From positions 1 through 7,293 of the forward strand of contig JAOPZG010000457.1 of NCBI GenBank assembly GCA_025964215.1: 7,293 bases of DNA, in the 5' to 3' direction. Below the pieces are notes generated by a model that ran no database searches, was not told the origin of the DNA, and saw nothing but the letters and a program-made list of their open reading frames with translations. A program made the translations under genes and the position numbers. Below, in pieces: positions 1 to 4,811 of this stretch. Source of the stretch: Conexibacter sp. Its GTDB lineage: Bacteria > Actinomycetota > Thermoleophilia > Solirubrobacterales > Solirubrobacteraceae. The number at the start of each line of letters is the position of its first letter. Positions within the stretch are counted from its first letter, which is position 1.

Positions 1-1
1 G

Positions 2-928
2 CCGGCCGAGGCGGAGGCGCCCGCGGCCGAGGCCGACGCTCCCGCCGACGCGCCCGCCGCAGCCGAGCCCCGCGAGCGCACCACGCCCGTCTCGCCCGAC
101 ACGGTCGGGCCCAAGATCCTCGGCGTCGCCGAGGAGCGCAAGCTCCCGGTCGTCAAGAAGCGCCTCCAGGAGAAGCCCAAGCGCGAGCCGCTGCCGTGGC
201 CCGAGCTGCGCGCCGCCGTCGCCGCCACGCGCGACCAGCTCGAGATCGCCGAGCTCAAGGAGCTCTTCCGCAGCTTCCCCGAGAAGCTCCGCGAGGAGGT
301 CACCGAGAGCGTCCGCGGCTTCCAGAAGGGCGCCCGCCGCCCCGTCTCCCAGCACGCCGCCAAGCAGCTCGCCCGCGCCGCGCACACCGCGCGCCGGATG
401 AAGAAGAGCTCGCACCCGTCCGGCGAGGTCGCGCAGGCGCTCGGCCAGGCGATGGCCGCCGAGATGATCGCCTCGCTCGAGCCCGAGAAGGCCGCCCAGG
501 TGATCCTGCCCAAGCGCGACCTGCTCGAGCGCGAGAACCGCCAGGCGGACCGCCGCCGGCGCGACGAGGAGGACAAGCGCCGCGACGAGCAGCGCCGCGC
601 CAAGCGCGACGACGCCCGCTCGAGCCGCCAGCAGACCTCCTTCGGCGAGTTCTCGGGAGCCAAGATCAAGGGCCTCGCCGAGCTCGCCGCGCTCTTCGGC
701 ACCGACGAGCCGGCCGCGCCCGAGCCGACCGAGGCGCCCGCGCCCGAGACGGTCGACGAGGCCGCGATCCCCGCCGCAGAGCCGGATCCGCCGGTCACCC
801 CGGCCACGACGGCCGTCGACCCTGAGGCTGAGGTCGAGCCTGAGGTCGTGCCCGAGGCGCCCGCCGAGGACGCGATCGAGACCGGCTCGGCGCCGCAGCC
901 CGACGCCGACGGCGAAGCCACCGCCTAG
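2..928 (+). CDS. Unrecognised charged, largely helical or disordered protein (5' end outside window)
   Basis: The frame is open from base 2 to the TAG at 926-928, giving 308 visible residues with no start, so the N-terminus lies to the left. An ATG at 398 is only an internal Met (residue 133). The visible order is: an Ala/Glu/Pro-rich linker (about 1-25); a mixed-charge, probably helical part containing KRLQEKPKREPLPWPELRA and ELKELFRSFPEKLREEV (about 40-130); an Ala-rich helical stretch (about 140-175); a strongly basic/acidic coiled-coil-like block rich in Arg, Asp and Glu (about 175-207); a short hydrophobic motif FGEFSGAKIKGLAELAALF (about 214-232); and an acidic Pro/Ala/Glu tail to the end. 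I do not recognise a family and see no catalytic motif, signal peptide or membrane span. The SCO gene follows 11 bases after the stop on the same strand, so the two may be co-transcribed, though a functional link is not evident. The coding call is firm; the function is unknown. Confidence 0.8.
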   Translation, partial: PAEAEAPAAEADAPADAPAAAEPRERTTPVSPDTVGPKILGVAEERKLPVVKKRLQEKPKREPLPWPELRAAVAATRDQLEIAELKELFRSFPEKLREEVTESVRGFQKGARRPVSQHAAKQLARAAHTARRMKKSSHPSGEVAQALGQAMAAEMIASLEPEKAAQVILPKRDLLERENRQADRRRRDEEDKRRDEQRRAKRDDARSSRQQTSFGEFSGAKIKGLAELAALFGTDEPAAPEPTEAPAPETVDEAAIPAAEPDPPVTPATTAVDPEAEVEPEVVPEAPAEDAIETGSAPQPDADGEATA

Positions 929-939
929 CCTCCGGGCTC

Positions 940-1536
940 ATGCCCGCCCGCGCCCGCCTCTCGCTGATGCTGGCGGCGACCCTCGTCCTCGTCGCCGCGC
1001 TCTGCGTCGTGCTCTTCGCGGGCGGCAGCGGCCACGACGCCGGCGGCGCGGGCTTCGACGGCGCCCTGCGCCCGCCCGGCATCCCGCCGCTGGACTTCGC
1101 GCTCAAGGACCAGGACGGCAAGGTCGCGACGCTCGACCAGTACCACGGCCGGCCGGTGATGCTGACCTTCATGTACTCGACCTGCAAGGACACGTGCCCG
1201 CTCACGGCCCAGCAGATCAAGGGCGCGATGGACCAGCTCGGCAAGGACGTCCCGACGCTGGCGATCTCCGTCGACCCGGCGAACGACACGCCGCTCAACG
1301 CCCGCCGCTTCGTCAACCAGCAGGGCCTGACCAAGCGCATGCGCTTCCTGCTCGGGACCACGGCGCAGCTCGCGCCGATCTGGAAGGCCTACGGCATCCG
1401 GCCGCAGAGCAAGCAGTTCGAGCACTCCGCCTACGTGGTGCTGGTGGACGCCAAGGGCGTCCAGCGCGTCGGCTGGCCCGTGGACAAGATCACCCCGGAG
1501 GGGCTCGCCCATGACCTCCGGCTACTGGGCGCCTGA
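940..1536 (+). CDS. SCO1/SenC family copper-binding thioredoxin-fold protein
   Basis: A 198-residue protein of normal length for the SCO family. Residues about 8-27 form a hydrophobic N-terminal span (signal anchor), followed by a Gly-rich linker and a thioredoxin-like domain from about 48. The copper/redox motif CKDTCP places Cys82 and Cys86 in CxxxC spacing, and the distal ligand is His162 in EHSAYVVLVD. The strand LAISVDPANDTP (107-118) matches the family's SVDPxxDTP signature. Known members deliver copper to the CuA site of cytochrome c oxidase or act as thiol reductants outside the cytoplasmic membrane; either role is possible because no oxidase subunit is in the window. The ATG at 940 is the start that yields the whole signal anchor, but no clear Shine-Dalgarno precedes it, so translation may depend on coupling to the gene ending at 928. 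Its 3' end overlaps by 15 bases the convergent small gene that ends at 1522. The family assignment is firm; the exact substrate is inferred. Confidence 0.95.
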   Translation: MPARARLSLMLAATLVLVAALCVVLFAGGSGHDAGGAGFDGALRPPGIPPLDFALKDQDGKVATLDQYHGRPVMLTFMYSTCKDTCPLTAQQIKGAMDQLGKDVPTLAISVDPANDTPLNARRFVNQQGLTKRMRFLLGTTAQLAPIWKAYGIRPQSKQFEHSAYVVLVDAKGVQRVGWPVDKITPEGLAHDLRLLGA

Positions 1537-1746
1537 GAGCCCGTCCAGCGCGGCGTCGGCCCGATCGGCCGCCGCGCGATAGCGCAGGTAGGCCTCGCGC
1601 CCGCCGAGCTCGCGCCAGCTCGCGTACGTCTCGCGCGCCTCCTCCTCGGCCACGCGCCAGACCTCGCGCATCATCTCCAGCCCGCGCCCGCGGTGGCGAC
1701 CCCGCCGGCCGACGGTGACCAGCTCCTGCTCCCGACCCAGCCTCAT
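1522..1746 (-). CDS. Small helical hypothetical protein (74 aa)
   Basis: A 74-residue frame from ATG at 1746 to TAG at 1522. Residues 27-70 look like a real soluble helical protein, with a Trp/Tyr/Glu/Arg pattern (VWRVAEEEARETYASWRELGG, in two parts, then AYLRYRAAADRADAALDGL), unlike the Arg/Pro/Ala-only composition of the antisense frames here. The first 24 residues are Arg/Gly-rich and less convincing; ATG-ATG at residues 25-26, with GGAG directly before it, is an alternative start. The gene begins 29 bases after the stop of the 58-residue membrane protein on the same strand, so it may be the last gene of that run, and its end overlaps the SCO gene by 15 bases on the opposite strand. I do not recognise the family with certainty, and no catalytic or binding motif is visible. 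It could also be a spurious frame. Confidence 0.6.
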   Translation of the reverse strand: MRLGREQELVTVGRRGRHRGRGLEMMREVWRVAEEEARETYASWRELGGREAYLRYRAAADRADAALDGLSGAQ

Positions 1747-1768
1747 GGTCGGGTCCTACCCCACGCCA

Positions 1769-1785
1769 CGCGCGTTCAGCGCGCG
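1769..1785. other. Short GC hairpin at the end of the 58-aa gene
   Basis: CGCGCG (1769-1774) and CGCGCG (1780-1785) can pair around a TTCAG loop that contains the stop codon of the 58-residue gene. Such a 6-base pure GC stem might slow ribosomes or polymerase between this gene and the 74-residue gene, but alternating CG is common in DNA this rich in GC, so it may mean nothing. Confidence 0.25.
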
Positions 1786-1952
1786 AGGACGTCGTCCGGC
1801 GCGTCGCCGTCCTCGTCCTCGTCGTCCGGGCCGAGCTTCTTGTCCTTCCAGCTCTGGTAGAGCAGCGCGCCGACGACGATCAGCACCGGCGCGAGGTACA
1901 GGAGCCCCGCGAACCAGTGGCCGGCGTGGGCCAGGATCAGCGCGGCGCTCAC
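1776..1952 (-). CDS. Small single-span membrane protein with acidic tail (58 aa)
   Basis: The start is GTG at 1952-1950, inside the sequence GTGA that also carries the TGA stop (1951-1949) of the upstream membrane protein, so the genes overlap by 4 bases and translation is probably coupled. The 58-residue product has a His-containing N-terminus (AHAGHW, residues 8-13), one membrane span at about 14-32 (FAGLLYLAPVLIVVGALLY), a short Lys/Trp segment (YQSWKDKK) that would sit in the cytoplasm by the positive-inside rule, and an acidic C-terminus with many Asp and Glu. The same frame stays open far upstream, but that part is Arg/Ala-rich shadow of the larger gene. I do not recognise a named family. 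Its place directly after the large membrane protein suggests a small accessory subunit. It ends 29 bases before the 74-residue gene. Confidence 0.8.
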   Translation of the reverse strand: MSAALILAHAGHWFAGLLYLAPVLIVVGALLYQSWKDKKLGPDDEDEDGDAPDDVLAR

Positions 1953-3358
1953 TGCTGCGCCGCCGCCGAGAGCAGCCACAGGCCGAGGCTGGTGAAGGCG
2001 ACCATGACCGCCAGCATCCAGTACTGGGAGCGGGTCGCGTCGCGCGCCTTGGCGAAGAGCGCGAGGGCGCGGTCGTGGGCGAGCGCGAGACCGGCCACGT
2101 GGCCGATCACCAGCGCGCCGACCTGGACGTACCAGATACCCGTCGCGCTGATCCACGTGTAGTTGATGGCGTCGGACGCGGTGCCGAGCAGGTTCGAGCC
2201 GTCGCCGAGCGGGTCGGAGGCGAGCGCCGCGATCGCCTGGCCCTGGTAGGCGACCAGCGAGAAGTAGTGGGCCAGCACGTAGGCGAACGCGATCGGGATC
2301 AGCGTGTGGATGAACGCGCCCGAGAGGTCGCGGGTCGAGAGCTTGCGCCCGACCGTGTGCATCCCCATCACGCCGAGCCGGTAGAGCAGCCCGATCAGGC
2401 AGCACATGACGACGATCCCGACCGTCCCCGCCCACTCCAGCGCGTGCTCGGCGTTGAGGCCGAGGCTGCCGAAGAAGTCCTGGAGGTGCGGCACGATCGA
2501 GTTCCACGTCGTGCCCTGCGAGAAGCCGTCGAAGCTCGTCGTCCCGATCATCGTGCAGAGCAGCGCGACGGTGCCGGCGACGGGCGTGAGCGTCGGCGCG
2601 CCGCCGAGGAAGGGGCGCGTGAAGAGCGCGCGATCGCGCCAGCGCAGCGGGGAGATCCGGGCGAACATCCCGAAGTAGACGCCGAACGCGTCGCCCCGGC
2701 GCGACCAGGTCTCGGTGCCGTAGAGGCTCATCCCGACGAGCTGCACCGCGGCGTAGGCGAGCGCCATGATCGCGAGCTGCGAGGGGTCGTCCTTGTTGGC
2801 GTAGACGAGCTCGACCCACGCGAAGGCCAGGACGCCGATCACCGCGGGCCAGCGGCCGAGCCACGACGGGTAGGGCAGCGGCTCGACGCCGTCGACCGCG
2901 CCCGTGCGCTTCATGATCCAGCCGACGCCCTTGCCGACCGCCAGCCACGGGTTGACCGCGCGGAAGACGTCGCCGAAGACGACGCTCACGAACGGGACGG
3001 CGACCCAGAAGTACACGTAGATGACCGTCGGCAGGATGTTCGCCGTCGCGGCCTGGGTGCCGGCGAAGCCCGCGTACATGCAGAAGGCGAAGAGCGCGAT
3101 GCCGAGCACGCCGGAGAGGACCTCGAGCACGCGCGGGACGCTGAGGCGGCGGCGCTCGACGATCTCCTGCAGGCGCGGCGTCGCCCACAGCACGGCGAGG
3201 CCGACGAAGGAGGCGACGAGCACGACCGCCGCGGCCCAGGCGAACAGCCAGCGCGGGATCGGCAGGTCCTGCTTGCCGACGAGGCCGTGCGCGGAGGCGG
3301 ACGCCGGCAGGGCCAGCGCGAGCGCGCCGGCGGCGAGGACGGCGCGCCGGAGCCTCAC
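1949..3358 (-). CDS. Polytopic membrane protein with signal peptide and His at the predicted mature N-terminus (469 aa)
   Basis: The start is GTG at 3358-3356, overlapping the TGA (3357-3355) of the cupredoxin gene as GTGA; this start gives a classical signal peptide (VRLRRAVLAAGALALALPAS, then ASA). Cleavage after Ala23 would leave His24 first (HGLVGKQDLPIP). About ten to twelve membrane spans follow, near residues 37-59, 80-99, 108-129, 167-187, 195-213, 255-275, 307-328, 347-370, 403-427 and 446-465. Several His lie in or near spans (351, 364, 420, 428). Long loops carry FGDVFRAVNPW (128-138) and PYPSWLGRW (162-170). From memory, related actinobacterial proteins are mostly named hypothetical and some carry the database label fenitrothion hydrolase; I cannot check this and would not infer that activity. 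Context (cupredoxin upstream, small membrane protein downstream, SCO gene facing) points to metal or redox work in the membrane. A much longer frame from 3736 is a shadow upstream of the GTG. Confidence 0.9.
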   Translation of the reverse strand: MRLRRAVLAAGALALALPASASAHGLVGKQDLPIPRWLFAWAAAVVLVASFVGLAVLWATPRLQEIVERRRLSVPRVLEVLSGVLGIALFAFCMYAGFAGTQAATANILPTVIYVYFWVAVPFVSVVFGDVFRAVNPWLAVGKGVGWIMKRTGAVDGVEPLPYPSWLGRWPAVIGVLAFAWVELVYANKDDPSQLAIMALAYAAVQLVGMSLYGTETWSRRGDAFGVYFGMFARISPLRWRDRALFTRPFLGGAPTLTPVAGTVALLCTMIGTTSFDGFSQGTTWNSIVPHLQDFFGSLGLNAEHALEWAGTVGIVVMCCLIGLLYRLGVMGMHTVGRKLSTRDLSGAFIHTLIPIAFAYVLAHYFSLVAYQGQAIAALASDPLGDGSNLLGTASDAINYTWISATGIWYVQVGALVIGHVAGLALAHDRALALFAKARDATRSQYWMLAVMVAFTSLGLWLLSAAAQQ

Positions 3359-3729
3359 GACGGATCGACCTCGACTTCGGCGATCTGCGTCTTGTGGTCC
3401 TCGAGCTCCACGATGAACTTGCCCTCGATCGTGGCCGGGACGCTGAACGTCACCTGGCCGCCCTTGGCGACGTCCTTGTGGACGTCGTAGCCGTGGAAGT
3501 GGATCTCGTCGGCCGTGTCGGACTTGACGGTGAACTCGATCGTGTCGCCCTTGGTGAACTTCAGCTTCTGCACGCCGCCCTGGGGCTTGGCGTCGACGAC
3601 CGTGACGACGGCGTTCGCGGAGGACGACTTGTTGTCGTCGTTGCCGCCGGAGCCGTTGACGACGATGAAGACGACCACCAGCACCACGACGGCCGCGACG
3701 ACGATCCCGATGCGGGCGCGAGAGGACAT
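3355..3729 (-). CDS. Membrane-anchored cupredoxin-like protein lacking cysteine
   Basis: A 124-residue protein starting at ATG 3729-3727. A TTG nine bases upstream (3738) is possible, but AGG stands about nine bases before the ATG and directly against the TTG, which favours the ATG. Residues 7-24 are one hydrophobic anchor, followed by a Gly/Asn/Asp/Ser linker (25-40) and a beta-rich domain (41-124) with the pattern of small cupredoxin/EfeO-type domains: GDTIEFTVKSDTADEIHFHG (61-80), YDVHKDV (81-87) and a closing strand IAEVEVDP. His77, His79, His84 and His112 are candidate metal ligands. The mature protein has no Cys and no Met, so it cannot form a standard type 1 blue-copper site; it may bind copper through His alone, bind another metal, or be structural. 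It heads the minus-strand run and overlaps the membrane protein by 4 bases (GTGA), which indicates coupled expression. The fold call is good; metal binding is inferred. Confidence 0.88.
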   Translation of the reverse strand: MSSRARIGIVVAAVVVLVVVFIVVNGSGGNDDNKSSSANAVVTVVDAKPQGGVQKLKFTKGDTIEFTVKSDTADEIHFHGYDVHKDVAKGGQVTFSVPATIEGKFIVELEDHKTQIAEVEVDPS

Positions 3730-3794
3730 GCGCCACAACCTAGGGAACGGCGCAGCGGACCGTCGCAGCGGCCCGCCCAGCCGTCCCTCGCGCC

Positions 3795-3820
3795 CCGTCA
3801 GCGTGGTGACGGAGCCGTCA
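3795..3820. promoter_or_regulatory. Cluster of three CCGTCA half-sites upstream of the cupredoxin run
   Basis: CCGTCA occurs at 3795-3800 and 3815-3820 in the same orientation, 20 bases apart (about two helical turns), each followed by GC. Its complement TGACGG lies between them at 3807-3812. The last two form the inverted repeat TGACGG-AG-CCGTCA. The cluster sits 66-91 bases upstream of the cupredoxin ATG, where an operator or promoter for the minus-strand run would be expected. No regulator can be named, and no good -35/-10 pair was recognised. Confidence 0.35.
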
Positions 3821-3822
3821 GC

Positions 3823-3844
3823 TCAGCACTTGCCGAGCGTCGTC
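3823..3844 (-). repeat. Duplicate of the 3' end of the adjacent six-Cys protein gene
   Basis: These 22 bases are identical to 3875-3896, the last codons of the neighbouring gene (Thr-Thr-Leu-Gly-Lys-Cys-stop), with a 52-base period. On the minus strand the copy even reads in frame from an ATG just upstream (MSVVSTTLGKC). The 30 bases before each copy show no clear similarity, so this looks like a short tail duplication rather than the remains of a whole third gene, although the latter is not excluded. The core TCAGCACTTGCCG occurs again at 4812-4824, at the end of the second paralog. Confidence 0.85.
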
Positions 3845-3856
3845 GAGACGACGCTC
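3835..3856 (-). terminator. Perfect 10-base inverted repeat behind the six-Cys protein gene
   Basis: GAGCGTCGTC (3835-3844) and GACGACGCTC (3847-3856) are exact reverse complements separated by GA, giving in practice a 9-base stem with a 4-base loop. It lies 19-40 bases downstream of the stop of the minus-strand gene ending at 3875 and upstream of the next minus-strand run, which is the right place for a terminator. No T-tract follows, so it would be a U-less hairpin or only an RNA 3'-end stabiliser. Confidence 0.55.
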
Positions 3857-3874
3857 ATCGTCCCGAGGCGCTCG

Positions 3875-4630
3875 TCAGCACTTGCCGAGCGTCGTCTGCG
3901 CCGGGAACGCCGCGCCGGTCTCGTCGGTGAAGGTGACGATCATGTCGCGGTTGGCGTCCTTGCAGCCGGTCGACTCGATGTAGCCGACCTTCTTGCCGTT
4001 CTTCCGCTTGACGATCGTGCTGAGCTTGGCCTCGGCGTGGGTCACGGTGATGTCGAGCTGGACCTGGTGGCGCAGCTCCTCGGGCACCGTGAACTGGAGG
4101 CCGGCGTAGACGCCCTTGGTCACGTACTGCATGTCGATCGCCTCGTGGAGCGCGACCGGGCACGTCGCGAGCTCGGAGCCGACGAAGAGCGTCGCGTGGC
4201 CCTTGCCGCCGTTGTAGAGCTCGAGCGTCGCCTTGCACGGCGAGGCGTCGGAGGCCGGCTGGCCGGCCGAGCCGATCAGCGCGCTCAGCTTGCCGGTGCC
4301 GATCTTCGAGCCGGCCGGGCAGACGTCCGCGGTCGGCGTCGCGGGGGCGTTGATCTGGGCGGCGGTGCAGCCGGGGATCAGCGTGGTGTTGAGGCGGCCG
4401 CCCTCGTACATGATGGCGTAGGTCTTGACCGGCGGCGTCTGGATCCCGGACGGGTCGCTGACGTCGAAGCTGAACGTCAGCCCGCCGGGCTTGGGCTTGG
4501 CCTTGCTCCCCCCGTGGACGGAGACGGTGCCGCCGACCTTGTACTGGGTGGTCGAGGTCTGGGCCACGGCGACGGACGCCAGGGCGACGACGGCCGTGGC
4601 CGACGTGACGAGCACGCGGGTGATGCGCAC
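3875..4630 (-). CDS. Secreted six-cysteine protein, paralog A (251 aa)
   Basis: The start is GTG at 4630, seven bases after a strong Shine-Dalgarno (GGAGGAG, 4644-4638). Residues 1-23 are a signal peptide with Arg at positions 2 and 5, a hydrophobic core and an AVA cleavage site before Gln24. The mature part has no membrane span, is rich in Thr/Gly/Lys and beta-type sequence, and holds six Cys (88, 104, 132, 157, 223, 251); the last is the C-terminal residue. The same six, at nearly the same spacing, occur in the neighbouring paralog, along with YKV near the N-terminus, the GSK-KPK patch, CPA, GTG, G-AGQP and LxFTVP motifs. This pattern suggests a disulfide-stabilised extracellular or wall-associated beta protein with three bridges. 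I associate similar proteins with Solirubrobacterales, but know no function. It has its own leader and a hairpin after it, so it is probably transcribed alone. Confidence 0.9.
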   Translation of the reverse strand: MRITRVLVTSATAVVALASVAVAQTSTTQYKVGGTVSVHGGSKAKPKPGGLTFSFDVSDPSGIQTPPVKTYAIMYEGGRLNTTLIPGCTAAQINAPATPTADVCPAGSKIGTGKLSALIGSAGQPASDASPCKATLELYNGGKGHATLFVGSELATCPVALHEAIDMQYVTKGVYAGLQFTVPEELRHQVQLDITVTHAEAKLSTIVKRKNGKKVGYIESTGCKDANRDMIVTFTDETGAAFPAQTTLGKC

Positions 4631-4633
4631 GGT

Positions 4634-4644
4634 GCTTCTCCTCC
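4634..4644 (-). promoter_or_regulatory. Strong Shine-Dalgarno of paralog A
   Basis: GGAGGAGAAGC on the minus strand stands three bases before the GTG at 4630 (GGAGGAG itself seven bases before). The identical 11 bases precede the TTG at 5558 of paralog B, so the two leaders are homologous, and this fixes the start of both genes. Confidence 0.8.
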
Positions 4645-4678
4645 TGCGGGGGACCTACGGGACCGGCCTACCTTCCCG

Positions 4679-4694
4679 GCGGGCGCATGCCCGC
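4679..4694. other. Small leader hairpin upstream of paralog A
   Basis: GCGGGC (4679-4684) and GCCCGC (4689-4694) form a perfect 6-base stem around GCAT, about 50-65 bases upstream of the GTG of paralog A. The rest of the 4631-4744 region shows one relatively AT-rich patch (about 4711-4726) but no promoter pair that I would defend. Confidence 0.3.
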
Positions 4695-4744
4695 GTCGCT
4701 CGGTCATGCGTTTAGTCCCAAAGGATGAGAGGGCGTACGACGAC

Positions 4745-4774
4745 GGAGGGGCGGGCCAGATGGCCCGCCCCTCC
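4745..4774 (-). terminator. Perfect 13-base stem hairpin behind paralog B
   Basis: The arm 4745-4757 (GGAGGGGCGGGCC) is the exact reverse complement of 4762-4774, with loop AGAT. It begins 37 bases after the stop of the minus-strand gene ending at 4812 and separates it from paralog A. It is the strongest hairpin in the window. No T-run follows on the minus strand (the next bases read GTCGTCGTACG), so it would act as a U-less terminator of the kind reported in high-GC actinobacteria. Confidence 0.75.
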
Positions 4775-4811
4775 GGGGACAGCTTCGCCTCAGACGCTGG
4801 TGGACGTCAGA

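Noticed and set aside
810..860. Short CCTGAGG repeats near the end of the first gene
   Set aside because: They encode the Pro/Glu/Val-rich acidic tail and are ordinary low-complexity coding sequence; the slight shift to CCT and GCT codons is too short to interpret.
1949..3358. Naming the large membrane protein an organophosphate (fenitrothion) hydrolase
   Set aside because: I only recall that label from database names of similar proteins. No catalytic motif supports it, and the context fits metal or redox work better.
1715..3490. A 591-codon open frame on the plus strand opposite the membrane protein run
   Set aside because: Its product is almost only Arg, Asp, Glu, Ala, Gly and Pro with no domain. 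The opposite strand encodes a clear membrane protein with signal peptide, so this is a GC-rich antisense shadow.
3359..3736. N-terminal extension of the large membrane protein to a start at 3736
   Set aside because: The extension is read in the wrong frame over the cupredoxin gene and is Arg-rich. GTG 3358 gives a clean signal peptide and a GTGA overlap.
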